NCBI GenBank assembly: GCA_963734065.1
Contig: CAVTFN010000004.1
Coordinates: forward strand, 434,001 to 498,000
DNA: 64,000 bases
Direction of reading: 5' to 3'
Origin: DATBLE01 sp963734065
Lineage (GTDB): Bacteria; Actinomycetota; Thermoleophilia; Gaiellales; Gaiellaceae
The position numbers and the translations under genes are program-made. Within the stretch, counting starts at the first letter, position 1. Each line of letters opens with the position of its first letter. The notes below the pieces were generated by a model, which ran no database searches, was not told the origin of the DNA, and worked only from the letters and a program-made list of their open reading frames with translations. This document shows, in pieces, positions 8,524-16,645 of this stretch.

Positions 8524-9872
8524 AGCTCCATGTCCTCCATTCGGATCCGCGCGACCGGACGGCCGCGCTCCTTCAACGCCGCGTAGTCTCCCTCAGCCTG
8601 CGCGTTGATGAGGCGCCCGAACCCGAACTTCTGCCCCGGGATCGGCAGCTCGGGGCCGGTGTCGTCGACGATCTGGAGGAAGCAGCCGATCGGCGCCCCG
8701 CCCTTGTGCAGCTGCCCGGTCGAGTGCAGGTACCGCGGCCCGAGGCCGAAGGTGACGACGCAGTCCGTCTGCGCCCTGATCCCCTCGACGAACGGCCGGA
8801 GCCGCTCCTCTTCCGCGGGGTCGACGAACGCCTGGATCGCGACGTAGTCGCCGGGTTGCGCCTGCGCGAGCAGCCCCTCCACCGTCCCTTCTGGACCGGG
8901 GACAGTCCCCCGGCCTTGGCCGGAAAGGATCTGACTGGTCCGGTCCTTCGCCTCCTGCACGTTCGGCTGGTCGAACGGGTCGATCTCGAGGATCGCGCCG
9001 GCGACCGCGGTCGCAAACTCCCACCGGAAGAACTCCGAGCCGAGGTCGTACGGCTCGTCCAGCTCGACCTCGCGCGCCTGGCGGTCGGCGCCCTCGGGCG
9101 ACTCGTCCGGAGCCGGCACGAGCCCGCGCCCCTCTTTTCCTGTCGATTCCGCCAGTAGTTGCTCGACCCACAGACCGAATCCGTGAGGGTTCGGCCTGAT
9201 CACGACCTTGTCGCGGCCCTCCTGCCAGGCCGCGCCGAGCGCAAGCCCGAGCGCGAGGCCCGGGTTGCCCTCCGCCACGCGGCAGGCCTCCCGCATCTCC
9301 TCGGCTCGGTCGAGCAGCCGGCTCACGTCGATGCCCATCAGAGCGGCCGGGACGAGCCCGAACGGCGACAGCGCCGAGTAGCGACCGCCGATCGTCGGCT
9401 CACCGGCAACGACGCGCAGTCCCCGTGCCTGGCCGAGTTGCTCGAGCGGAGAGCCGGGATCGGTGATCACGACCGCCCGCCTGGCGCCGCGCTCCCAGAA
9501 GAAGTCGAACTGGCTCCGCGTCTCGAGCGTTCCGCCCGATTTCGACGAGACGACGAAGAACGTGCGGTCGAGGTCGAGCGAGTCGGCGAGCCGCCGGATC
9601 GCCTGCGGGTGCGTCGTGTCGAGGACGTGGAAGCGGTCGCGCTCGAACGCGCGGCGCAGCACCTCGGGCGCGAGGCTCGACCCGCCCATCCCGAGCAGGA
9701 CGACGTCGTCGACGTCCGTGGCGGTTTCGGCCACCTCCCCCAGCTCGTCGAGCCGCTGGCGCATCCGCAACGGCTCGTCGAGCCAACCGAGCCACTGCGC
9801 CTCGTCCGTGCCGGCCCAGACGGTCGGATCGCGCTCCCAGATCCGCTCGACCAGCTCGCCGGGCTCGATCAC
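8520..9872 (-). CDS. pgi: Glucose-6-phosphate isomerase
   Basis: 450 residues, the length seen in Gram-positive Pgi. It interconverts glucose-6-phosphate and fructose-6-phosphate. Two sugar-isomerase domains are visible (VVSSKSGGTLETRSQFDFF; later GLGPRYLHSTGQLHKGG near the C-terminus, which carries the conserved His and Lys region). The GTG start is at 9872. A GGGGACAGTCCCC palindrome (8898-8910) lies in frame in the loop encoding GQGRGTVPGPEG, apparently a tolerated insertion. Upstream, a 70-bp palindromic element separates it from tal. Confidence 0.95.
   Translation of the reverse strand: MIEPGELVERIWERDPTVWAGTDEAQWLGWLDEPLRMRQRLDELGEVAETATDVDDVVLLGMGGSSLAPEVLRRAFERDRFHVLDTTHPQAIRRLADSLDLDRTFFVVSSKSGGTLETRSQFDFFWERGARRAVVITDPGSPLEQLGQARGLRVVAGEPTIGGRYSALSPFGLVPAALMGIDVSRLLDRAEEMREACRVAEGNPGLALGLALGAAWQEGRDKVVIRPNPHGFGLWVEQLLAESTGKEGRGLVPAPDESPEGADRQAREVELDEPYDLGSEFFRWEFATAVAGAILEIDPFDQPNVQEAKDRTSQILSGQGRGTVPGPEGTVEGLLAQAQPGDYVAIQAFVDPAEEERLRPFVEGIRAQTDCVVTFGLGPRYLHSTGQLHKGGAPIGCFLQIVDDTGPELPIPGQKFGFGRLINAQAEGDYAALKERGRPVARIRMEDMEL
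8898..8910. repeat. GGGGACAGTCCCC palindrome inside pgi
   Basis: A 13-bp palindrome, GGGGACAGTCCCC, is embedded in the pgi coding sequence and flanked by CCGG-type bases that extend the pairing. The same core occurs at 36926-36938 and, as GGGACTGTCC variants, three times at 15345-15386. It is translated within a Gly/Pro-rich loop. Repeats of this kind are usually intergenic, so an in-frame copy is notable. Confidence 0.6.
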
Positions 9873-10011
9873 GCCGCCGCCTTCGCCTTCGCCCCTTGTA
9901 ACACTGTGTTACTAGCTCCCGACGCCCTGCCGCCGAGCGGCGCAGGGAGCTTGTAACACTGTGTTACTTGCACGGATCGTCCTGCGGAGACGTCCCTTGG
10001 AGACGTGTCCG
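9873..10011. other. pgi-tal junction
   Basis: 139-bp gap in an operon whose other junctions overlap. Most of it is the 70-bp element R2 (9898-9967). The remaining bases next to the tal stop are GC-rich with no recognised promoter. The gap is therefore mainly inserted repeat sequence. Confidence 0.55.
9898..9967 (+). repeat. 70-bp double-palindrome element R2, copy 1
   Basis: Two identical 15-mers GTAACACTGTGTTAC (7-bp perfect arms around one base) at 9898-9912 and 9953-9967, separated by exactly 40 bp. A second copy with the same geometry is at 33760-33829. The 40-bp core begins TAGCTCC in both and contains GCCCTGC and GCGGCGC, which can itself pair. Both copies lie inside minus-strand operons just upstream of a GTG-started gene. 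It could be a binding site or a small mobile repeat; no function is assigned. Confidence 0.8.
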
Positions 10012-11118
10012 TCAAGCGTTGACCAGCTCGCCGCGCTTCGAGCGGATGCCGTCAAGGAGGTCGGCGAACGAGTCCGAGAACTTGTGCACGCCCTCCTCCT
10101 CGAGCACCCTCGTGACGTCGTCCACGTCCACTCCGACCTCGGCCAGCTGGTCGAAGAGCCGCTTCGCCTCTTCCAGCCCTCGCTCGAGCGTGACCTCGAC
10201 CTCGCCGTGGTCCTGGAACGCCTCGATCGTCTCCTCGGGCATCGTGTTCACGGTGTCCGGGCCGATCAGATCCTCGACGTAGAGGACGTCGCGGTAGGCG
10301 GGGTTCTTCGTCGACGTCGACGCCCAGAGGCACCACTGCTTCGAGGCGCCCTTCGCCTCGAGCGCCTCCCAGCGCCCGCCGGAGAAGACCTCCTTCCAGT
10401 TCTGGTACGCGAGCTTCGCGTTCGCGACCGCCAGCCTCCCCTTCAGCTCGTCGTGGCCACCGATCGCGTCGAGGCGCTTGTCGGCCTCGGTGTCGACGCG
10501 GGAGACGAAGAAGCTCGCCACCGACGCGACCGGAGCAGGGTTGCCGCCGTCCTCGACCAGCCGCTCGAGGCCGCGGATGTACGCCTCCATCACCTCTCGG
10601 TGGCGCTCCAGCGAGAAGATCAGCGTGATGTTGATCGACTTCCCGGCGGCGATCATCTCCTCGATCGCCGGCAGGCCTTCCTTCGTCGCCGGGATCTTCA
10701 CGTACAGGTTCGGCTTGTCGATCAGCCCGTGGAAGCGGCGGGCCTCGGCGATCGTCCCCTCGGTGTCGGCGGCGAGCGTCGGGTCGACCTCCATCGAGAC
10801 GTACCCACGCAGGCCCTTGCCCTCGTCCCACACGCCGCGCATCAGGTCGCACCCCTCGCCGATGTCGCGTCCGGCGAGCGCCACGAAGATCTCCTTCGGG
10901 TCCTCCTCGTGCTCGAGCAGGTCGCGCATCTGGTCGTCGTAGGCGTTGCCCTGCGAGATCGCCTTCTGGAAGATCGTCGGGTTGGAGGTCACACCGGTGA
11001 CGGCGTCCTCGTCCATCATCTGCGCGAGTCGACCCGAGCGCAGCAGGTCGCGGGAGAGGTAGTCGATCCAGACGCTCTGGCCGAGCGCCGAGAGGCGTTT
11101 GAGCGGCGAGTCAGGCAT
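10012..11118 (-). CDS. tal: Transaldolase
   Basis: 368 residues, the long actinobacterial/cyanobacterial type. It transfers a dihydroxyacetone unit between sedoheptulose-7-phosphate and glyceraldehyde-3-phosphate in the non-oxidative pentose phosphate branch. Seen: TGVTSNPTIFQKAI near residue 41 and the Schiff-base lysine K141 in NLYVKIPATKEG, followed by NITLIFSLERH and VASFFVSRVDTE. It overlaps the rpiB stop by 8 bp. The downstream junction with pgi holds a palindromic repeat, so pgi translation is not coupled to tal. Confidence 0.96.
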   Translation of the reverse strand: MPDSPLKRLSALGQSVWIDYLSRDLLRSGRLAQMMDEDAVTGVTSNPTIFQKAISQGNAYDDQMRDLLEHEEDPKEIFVALAGRDIGEGCDLMRGVWDEGKGLRGYVSMEVDPTLAADTEGTIAEARRFHGLIDKPNLYVKIPATKEGLPAIEEMIAAGKSINITLIFSLERHREVMEAYIRGLERLVEDGGNPAPVASVASFFVSRVDTEADKRLDAIGGHDELKGRLAVANAKLAYQNWKEVFSGGRWEALEAKGASKQWCLWASTSTKNPAYRDVLYVEDLIGPDTVNTMPEETIEAFQDHGEVEVTLERGLEEAKRLFDQLAEVGVDVDDVTRVLEEEGVHKFSDSFADLLDGIRSKRGELVNA

Positions 11119-11566
11119 AGGTCTTCCTTTCCAGGTCTTCGATCTTCCGGAGTCGCTCCACGTAGCGCTCGCCGCCGCCGAAGGTGGCGCCGAGAAAGAT
11201 GCGGACGAGGTCGGCGGCGAGCTCGGCGCCGACGACCTCCGAGCCCAGGCAGAGCACGTTCATGTCGTCGTGCTCGACGCCCTGGTGCGCGGAGTACGCG
11301 TCGTGGCAGACCGCAGCCCGGATGCCGTCGAGCTTGCTGGCGGCGACCGACGCGCCGACACCCGAGCCGCAGACGAGCACGCCGCGCTCGGCCTCGCCCG
11401 CGCGAATCGCCTCGCCCAGCTCGCGTGCCTTGTCGGGATAGTCGATGCGAACGCTCGCATCGTCGGTCCCCAGATCGACCGCTTCATGCCCGAGAGCGGT
11501 CAGCTCGTCGAGCACCCGCTCGCGGAGCTTGACGCCGCGGTGGTCGAATGCGACCGCCACCTTCAT
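11111..11566 (-). CDS. rpiB: Ribose-5-phosphate isomerase B
   Basis: 151 residues, RpiB/LacA-LacB fold. It interconverts ribose-5-phosphate and ribulose-5-phosphate. Seen: N-terminal VAVAFDHRG, the anion-hole loop LVCGSGVGASVAASK, and CHDAYSAHQGVEHDDMNVLCLG with the conserved Asp/Asn region. In the Cys/Thr active-site loop the Cys of CGSG is present. It is the first gene of the minus-strand pentose phosphate operon and starts only 20 bp from the divergent tkt start. Confidence 0.93.
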   Translation of the reverse strand: MKVAVAFDHRGVKLRERVLDELTALGHEAVDLGTDDASVRIDYPDKARELGEAIRAGEAERGVLVCGSGVGASVAASKLDGIRAAVCHDAYSAHQGVEHDDMNVLCLGSEVVGAELAADLVRIFLGATFGGGERYVERLRKIEDLERKTYA

Positions 11567-11586
11567 ATGGGAGTTACGTTACCCGC
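11567..11586. promoter_or_regulatory. 20-bp divergent rpiB/tkt start region
   Basis: Only 20 bp separate the two divergent ATG codons, too short for two normal leaders with ribosome sites. On the minus strand a TAACGT-like -10 lies about 13-18 bp before the rpiB start, which would give a leaderless or near-leaderless mRNA. Promoters for both genes must extend into the opposite coding sequence. The shared position suggests coordinated control of the two halves of the pathway. Confidence 0.4.
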
Positions 11587-13413
11587 ATGGACGACGTTCA
11601 GCTCTGGCGCGAGCTCGGACAGCAGTTCCGGGTGGACTCGGTTCGGTGCGCAGCGGCGGCGAAGTCGGGCCACCCGACCTCGGGGATGTCCGCCGCCGAC
11701 CTGATGTCCGTGCTGATGGCGAAGTACCTGCGCTACGACTTCGACGCCCCCGACACCCCCACGAACGACCGCCTGATCTTCTCGAAGGGGCACGCGTCGA
11801 CCCTCCTCTACGCGATGTTCCGCGCAGCCGGCGCAATCTCCGACGAGGAGATGCTCACCTATCGGCAGTTCGGGTCGATGCTGGAGGGCCACCCGACGCC
11901 GCTGATCCCGTGGGTCGACGTCGCCACCGGCTCGCTCGGCCAGGGCCTGCCGATCGGGGTCGGAATGGCGATCGCCGGCAAGTACCTCGACCGGCTGCCC
12001 TACCGGATCTGGGTGCTCTGCGGGGACAGCGAGACCGCCGAGGGCTCGATCTGGGAGGCGTTCGAGCACGCGTGGCACTACGAGCTCGACAACCTGACCG
12101 CGATCTTCGACGTCAACCGGCTCGGGCAGCGCGGCCCGACGATGGACGAGTGGCAGCTCGACCACTACCGCGCCCGGGCGGAGGCGTTCGGCTGGCATGC
12201 GATCGAGGTCGACGGCCACGACGTCGAGGCGATCGACGCCGCCTACGCCGAAGCCGCCGCGACCACGGACCGGCCGACGGTCGTGATCGCGCGGACGATC
12301 AAGGGCAAGGGCGTGAAGGCCGTCGAGAACAAGGAAGGCTGGCACGGCAAGCCGCTCGACGATCCCGACGCTGCGATCGAGGAGCTCGGCGGGCTGCAAA
12401 ACATCACGATCTCGGTCGCGAAGCCGCCTCCGGGCGAGCCGCACCGGTTCGAGACCGGCGTGCTGGAGCTACCCCGCTACGAGCTGGGCTCCGAGGTGGC
12501 GACGAGGAAGGCGTACGGCGAGGCTCTGGCCGCGGTCGGTTCGGCGAACGGCAAGGTGGTCGCGGTCGACGGCGAGGTCTCGAACTCGACCTTCGCCGAG
12601 ATCTTCAAGGAGGCACATCCGGACCGGTTCTTCGAGATGTACATCGCAGAGCAGCAGCTGGTCGCGGCGGCGGTCGGCCTGCAGGCGCGCGGCTACCGCG
12701 TGTTCGCCTCGTCGTTCGCGGCGTTCTTCTCGCGGGCGTACGACTTCATCCGGATGGCGGCGATCTCACGTGCGACATTCTCTCTCTCGGGATCGCACGC
12801 GGGGATCTCGATCGGCGAGGACGGCCCTTCGCAGATGGCGCTCGAGGACATCGCGGCGATACGGGCCGTGCACGGCTCGACCGTGCTCCATCCCTGCGAC
12901 GGCAACCAGACGGCGAAGCTGGTCGCGGCGATGGCGGAGCTGGACGGGATCTCCTACATCCGCACGCTCCGCCCGAACACGCCCGTCGTCTACGGACCGG
13001 ACGAGGAGTTCCCGATCGGAGGTAGCCGCGTCCTCCGTGAGGGCGACGACGTGACCCTCGTCGGGTGCGGGATCACGGTGCACGAGGCGCTCGAGGCGGC
13101 GGAGGCGCTCGCCGCCGACGGGGTGTCGGCGCGGGTGATCGACTGCTACTCGCTGAAGCCGATCGACGGCGGCACACTCGCGGCGGCCGCCGAGGAGACA
13201 GAGCTGATCGTCACGGTCGAGGATCACTGGCCCGAGGGCGGTCTGGGCGAGACCGTGCTCTCGGCGCTGGCAGAGCGCGGAGTGGCTGCGCGGGTGACGC
13301 GGCTGGCGGTAACGGACATGCCGCGCTCCGGCAAGGCGGACGAGCTGCTCGCCGCGTACGGGATCGACGCGGTCGCGATCGCCAACGCAGCGCGTTCGCT
13401 CGTACGAGACTAG
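11587..13413 (+). CDS. tkt: Transketolase
   Basis: 608 residues, close to the short animal-like transketolase length (about 620) rather than the 660-residue E. coli type. Thiamine-diphosphate enzyme moving two-carbon units between pentose phosphates. Seen: KSGHPTSGMSAAD at the N-terminus, the ThDP/Mg site GDSETAEGSIWEAFEHA with Asn further on (IFDVNRLGQ), and the pyrimidine-domain segment FFEMYIAEQQLVAAAVGL with the catalytic Glu. The C-terminal domain is complete. ATG at 11587 is chosen; a longer frame reaches into the rpiB start. Confidence 0.95.
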   Translation: MDDVQLWRELGQQFRVDSVRCAAAAKSGHPTSGMSAADLMSVLMAKYLRYDFDAPDTPTNDRLIFSKGHASTLLYAMFRAAGAISDEEMLTYRQFGSMLEGHPTPLIPWVDVATGSLGQGLPIGVGMAIAGKYLDRLPYRIWVLCGDSETAEGSIWEAFEHAWHYELDNLTAIFDVNRLGQRGPTMDEWQLDHYRARAEAFGWHAIEVDGHDVEAIDAAYAEAAATTDRPTVVIARTIKGKGVKAVENKEGWHGKPLDDPDAAIEELGGLQNITISVAKPPPGEPHRFETGVLELPRYELGSEVATRKAYGEALAAVGSANGKVVAVDGEVSNSTFAEIFKEAHPDRFFEMYIAEQQLVAAAVGLQARGYRVFASSFAAFFSRAYDFIRMAAISRATFSLSGSHAGISIGEDGPSQMALEDIAAIRAVHGSTVLHPCDGNQTAKLVAAMAELDGISYIRTLRPNTPVVYGPDEEFPIGGSRVLREGDDVTLVGCGITVHEALEAAEALAADGVSARVIDCYSLKPIDGGTLAAAAEETELIVTVEDHWPEGGLGETVLSALAERGVAARVTRLAVTDMPRSGKADELLAAYGIDAVAIANAARSLVRD

Positions 13414-13434
13414 GTATCTAGCCTTAGCGGCGGC

Positions 13435-15345
13435 ATGGCCGTCGTGATCGGGACCAATCTGCGCAAGGAGCTCGCCGGCGGGCTGCTGTTCGACGGCGTC
13501 TCGTTCAAGGTCGAGCGGCGTGAGCGGCTCGCGCTCTCCGGGCCGAACGGCGCCGGCAAGACGACGCTGCTCCGGATGCTGGCCGGCGAGACGGGGATCG
13601 ACAGCGGTCAGCTCGTCCTCGACAAGGGCACGCGGGTGGCGCTGCACGACCAAAGACCTCCGCTCGACCTCGGGCTGTCGCTGCGCGAGTACGCGCTGTC
13701 CGGCGCACGCGACCTCGTTGCGCTCGAGGAGGAGCTGCGCAGGCTGGAGGCGGCGATGGCAGGGGGCGAGCACGGCCCCGAGACACTGGCGCGCTACGCG
13801 GAGGCGCAGGTACGGCTCGAGCATGCCGGCGGCTACGCATGGCGCGAGAACTCGCTCTCGACGTTGCGCGGCCTGGGATTCGCCGACGACGAGCTCGATC
13901 GGTCGCTCGACACGTTTTCCGGCGGCGAGCTGACGCGGGCGTCGCTGGCCCGGTCCCTGGCGGGCGACCCGGATCTGTTGCTTCTGGACGAGCCGACGAA
14001 CCACCTGGACGTCGAGCGCCTCGAGTGGCTGGAGCGGATGCTCGTCGGCATGGACGCGGCCGTCGTGCTGGTCGCGCACGACCGCTGGTTCCTGGAAGCG
14101 GTCGCGACCGCGGTGCTCGAGCTGGAGGCGGGGCGGTCGACCTACTTCCCGGGCGAGTGGCACGTCTGGAGGCGCGAGAAAGCTGCCCGCCTGCTCGATG
14201 CGTCGAAGTCGATCGAGCGCTACAACGCCGACATTGCCCGGCTCCAGCGGTTCGTCGACCGGTTCCGGTACAAGAAGTCGAAGGCCAAGCAGGCGCAGGC
14301 CAAGCTGACGCACATCGGGCGGCTGCAGTCCGAGAAGGCGGTCGCCTCCGACCAGGTCGCGCTGCTCACGCGCCGTTCGAAGCGGCTCGGGTTCGAGTTC
14401 CTGAACCCGCCGCGCAGCGGACGGACGGTGGTCGAGGTGGAGGGCCTGTCGCTCTCGGCCGGAGACAAGCAGCTGCTGGCCGACGCATCGTTCGCGGTCG
14501 AGCGCGGCGAGCACGTCGCGCTGGTCGGGCCGAACGGCTCGGGCAAGACCACGTTGCTGGAGACGCTCCTCGGGCGGCATTCGACCGACGCGGGGGTCGC
14601 GCGGCTCGGTCACGGCGTCGTCCCTTCGTACTTCTCCCAGCACGAGGCCGAGCTGGACGAGCGCGGCTCGGTGCTCGACTGCGTCCAGTCGATGACCGGG
14701 CTGCGGCGGCCGGAGGCGCAGAACCTCCTCGGCCGCTTCCTCTTCTCCGGCTGGGAGTCGCACGAGAAGCCGGTGTCGGTGCTCTCGGGCGGCGAGCGGC
14801 GCCGGCTGGCACTCGCGGTCGTGGTCGCGTCCGGCGCGAACTTCCTCGTGCTCGACGAGCCGACGAACCACCTCGACCTCGAGAGCCGCGAGGCGCTCGA
14901 GGCGGCGCTGGAGAATTTCCCGGCGACGGTGCTGCTCGTCTCGCACGACCGCGCGCTCATCGATGCGGTCGCCGAGCGGACGCTTGCGATCGAGGAAGGG
15001 ACGATCTCGAGCTACGACGGCGGATGGGCCGACTACGTCCGTGCGAGCCCCCTGTGGACGAAGAGTTCCAATGCCGGCGCAGCTCCAGTCTCAGAGACTG
15101 GGTTGGAAACGTCACGAAGAAAGCCACGGCCTGAACGGCCGCAGCCGAGGCGACGCAGCGAGCTGGAGCAGGTCGAGGCTCGGATCGCCGAGCAGGAGGA
15201 GACGGTCGCCGGCCTGGAGCGGAAGCTCGCCGACGACTGGGGCGACCTCGAGCTCCTCACCGCGCACCGCGCCGCGAGGGACGAGCTCCAGTCGCTGCTC
15301 GACCGCTGGGAGACGCTGTTCGAGCAAGCGCAGGCCACGCCGTAG
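13435..15345 (+). CDS. ABC-F family ATPase (duplicated nucleotide-binding domains)
   Basis: 636 residues, soluble, no membrane domain: ABC-F proteins act on ribosomes in translation or antibiotic protection. Domain 1: Walker A GPNGAGKTT (36-44), signature SGGELTRASLARSL, Walker B LLLLDEPTNHLD. A basic linker helix pair follows around 255-300 (RFRYKKSKAKQAQAKL). Domain 2: GPNGSGKTT, LSGGERRRLALAV, FLVLDEPTNHLD. A C-terminal coiled coil spans about 575-636. Between domain 2 and the coiled coil, residues about 539-562 are encoded by a 68-bp dispersed element (15051-15118) without breaking the frame. Confidence 0.93.
   Translation: MAVVIGTNLRKELAGGLLFDGVSFKVERRERLALSGPNGAGKTTLLRMLAGETGIDSGQLVLDKGTRVALHDQRPPLDLGLSLREYALSGARDLVALEEELRRLEAAMAGGEHGPETLARYAEAQVRLEHAGGYAWRENSLSTLRGLGFADDELDRSLDTFSGGELTRASLARSLAGDPDLLLLDEPTNHLDVERLEWLERMLVGMDAAVVLVAHDRWFLEAVATAVLELEAGRSTYFPGEWHVWRREKAARLLDASKSIERYNADIARLQRFVDRFRYKKSKAKQAQAKLTHIGRLQSEKAVASDQVALLTRRSKRLGFEFLNPPRSGRTVVEVEGLSLSAGDKQLLADASFAVERGEHVALVGPNGSGKTTLLETLLGRHSTDAGVARLGHGVVPSYFSQHEAELDERGSVLDCVQSMTGLRRPEAQNLLGRFLFSGWESHEKPVSVLSGGERRRLALAVVVASGANFLVLDEPTNHLDLESREALEAALENFPATVLLVSHDRALIDAVAERTLAIEEGTISSYDGGWADYVRASPLWTKSSNAGAAPVSETGLETSRRKPRPERPQPRRRSELEQVEARIAEQEETVAGLERKLADDWGDLELLTAHRAARDELQSLLDRWETLFEQAQATP
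15051..15118 (+). repeat. 68-bp dispersed element R1, copy B, inside the ABC-F gene
   Basis: Aligns gaplessly with the copies at 774-841 and 25896-25963. It contains CCTGTGGACGAA at its left end, the 8-bp inverted repeat in CCAGTCTCAGAGACTGGG, and GAAACGTCACGAA at the right. It is fully in frame: the palindrome region encodes PVSETG within the linker between the second ATPase domain and the C-terminal coiled coil. It looks like an element that landed in a permissive linker and was retained. Confidence 0.78.
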
Positions 15346-15442
15346 GGACTGTCCGTAAGGGACTGTCCCCGAAGGGGACTGTCCCTGAAGGAACGGGGTG
15401 CGCCACCACCCGGCAGGGTCAGACCCCTGCGGGGTCAGACCC
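15345..15442. repeat. Cluster of short GGGACTGTCC and GGGTCAGACCC palindromes
   Basis: Most of the 113-bp gap after the ABC-F gene is short palindromic repeats: GGGACTGTCC at 15345-15354, GGGACTGTCCCC at 15359-15370, GGGGACTGTCCCT at 15374-15386, then GGGTCAGACCCC at 15416-15427 and GGGGTCAGACCC at 15431-15442. The first touches the ABC-F stop codon. Spacers are GTAA, GAAG and similar. These resemble REP-type repeats; no transposase is nearby. Confidence 0.7.
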
Positions 15443-15458
15443 TAGTACGCTCGGGCGC

Positions 15459-16391
15459 ATGAACGAGACCCGCGACTTCCTGCGCTCGATCGGGCTGCCG
15501 GGCGGCGACCTCAACGAGCTCCCCGACTCGGAGAAGCGCTTCCCCGACGGGGCGCAGTACCGCGTCGAGATCCCGAGCACGGAGGGGCCGCGCTGCCTCG
15601 AGGCGGTTCTCGAGGAGGCGGAACGCCTCGACGTGACGGTGCATCGCGTCTCGCAGGGGAGCGGCGTCTTCCTCCAGACCGACGCCGAGCTGGACGAGCT
15701 GGCCGCTGCGGCGGCAGCCGCACCCGTCGAGGTCTCGCTCTTCGCTCGACCGAACGCCGCCTGGGACACGTCGGCGGCGGCGCGCGCCCCGGCCGGCGGC
15801 GTTTTCGCGCCGACCGCACGGGGCCAGGAGCAGGTCGTCGCCGCTCTCGACGACGCGCGTCGAGCCGCAGCTCACGGCTTTCGCAGCGTCCTGATCGCGG
15901 ACGTCGGCGTCCTCTCCGCGTTCGCGGACGCGCGACGAGTAGGCCTGCTCCCCGAGGAGATGCAGGCCAAGGTGTCGGTGATGCTGCCGGCGGCGAACCC
16001 CGCGGCCGCGCGGGTCCTGGAGCGTCTCGGCGCGAGCACGATCAACCTCCCGACCGACCTGAGCCTCGCCCAGATCGCCGCGATCCGTGCAGCGGTGGAC
16101 GTCCCGCTCGACGTCTACGTCGAGGCGCCCGACAACATCGGCGGCTTCGTCCGCCTGCACGAGATCCCCGAGCTGATCCGGGTCGCCGCCCCCGTCTACG
16201 TCAAGTTCGGCCTGCGCAACGCGCCCGACGTCTACCCCGCCGGCACGCACCTCGATGCCACCACCGTCGCTCTGTCGCGCGAGCGTGTCCGCCGCGCCCG
16301 GCTCGGCATGGAGCTGCTCGCCCGCTCCGGCTACGAGCCGGCCAGATCGAAGCCCGGAGCCGCGGGCCTTGCCGTCCCCGTGCCGGCGTGA
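15459..16391 (+). CDS. Peptidase U32 family-like TIM-barrel protein
   Basis: 310 residues. The segment FRSVLIADVGVLSAFADARR, then KVSVMLPAANPAAARVLERLG and STINLPTDLSLAQIAAIR resemble the alternating strand-helix pattern of U32 family barrels, including DVPLDVYVEAPDNIGGFVRL. The N-terminal 90 residues (RDFLRSIGLPGGDLNELP, then VEIPSTEGPRCLEAVLEEA) are conserved-looking but unfamiliar. No catalytic residues can be named. The GTG-started small gene downstream overlaps its stop, so the two are translated together. Confidence 0.5.
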   Translation: MNETRDFLRSIGLPGGDLNELPDSEKRFPDGAQYRVEIPSTEGPRCLEAVLEEAERLDVTVHRVSQGSGVFLQTDAELDELAAAAAAAPVEVSLFARPNAAWDTSAAARAPAGGVFAPTARGQEQVVAALDDARRAAAHGFRSVLIADVGVLSAFADARRVGLLPEEMQAKVSVMLPAANPAAARVLERLGASTINLPTDLSLAQIAAIRAAVDVPLDVYVEAPDNIGGFVRLHEIPELIRVAAPVYVKFGLRNAPDVYPAGTHLDATTVALSRERVRRARLGMELLARSGYEPARSKPGAAGLAVPVPA

Positions 16392-16618
16392 TCGTCCGCC
16401 TACTGCTCTGGAACCTCGCCGACTCGAAGACAAGCCTCGACGAGCTGCGTGCCCGCCTCGAGCCGGAGCCGAACCGGACGTGGATCTCCGACGAAACGAC
16501 CGAGCGCTTCGGCGTGATCGAGACGTGGGACGGCGAGCCGGGGGAGTTCTCCGCCGAGATCCGAGAGCTGATCGGCAAGGACCCGGAGATCGCCGAGCAG
16601 TTCGACGTCGAGGCCTGA
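16388..16618 (+). CDS. Hypothetical 76-residue protein coupled to the U32-like gene
   Basis: The GTG start overlaps the upstream stop (GTGA). The product is acidic and soluble (LLLWNLADSKTSLDELRARL, then WISDETTERFGVIETWDG), predicted alpha/beta, with no signal peptide or helix for the membrane. It resembles small ferredoxin-fold dimeric proteins in length only; no function is assigned. Its stop codon lies inside the hairpin shared with the convergent TetR gene. Confidence 0.6.
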   Translation: MIVRLLLWNLADSKTSLDELRARLEPEPNRTWISDETTERFGVIETWDGEPGEFSAEIRELIGKDPEIAEQFDVEA

Positions 16619-16645
16619 AGGCTTCAGACACCGAGCTTTCAGGCC
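16612..16645. terminator. Hairpin between convergent genes
   Basis: An 11-bp stem (16612-16622 with 16635-16645, one G-U pair) with a 12-base loop. The stop codons of both convergent genes (TGA on plus at 16616-16618, TGA on minus at 16639-16641) lie within the stem. There is no long U-run in either direction, so factor-independent termination would be inefficient. Confidence 0.5.

Noticed and set aside
12766..14946. 726-codon antisense frame over tkt and the ABC-F gene
   Set aside because: Same reason: a shadow of two clear genes.
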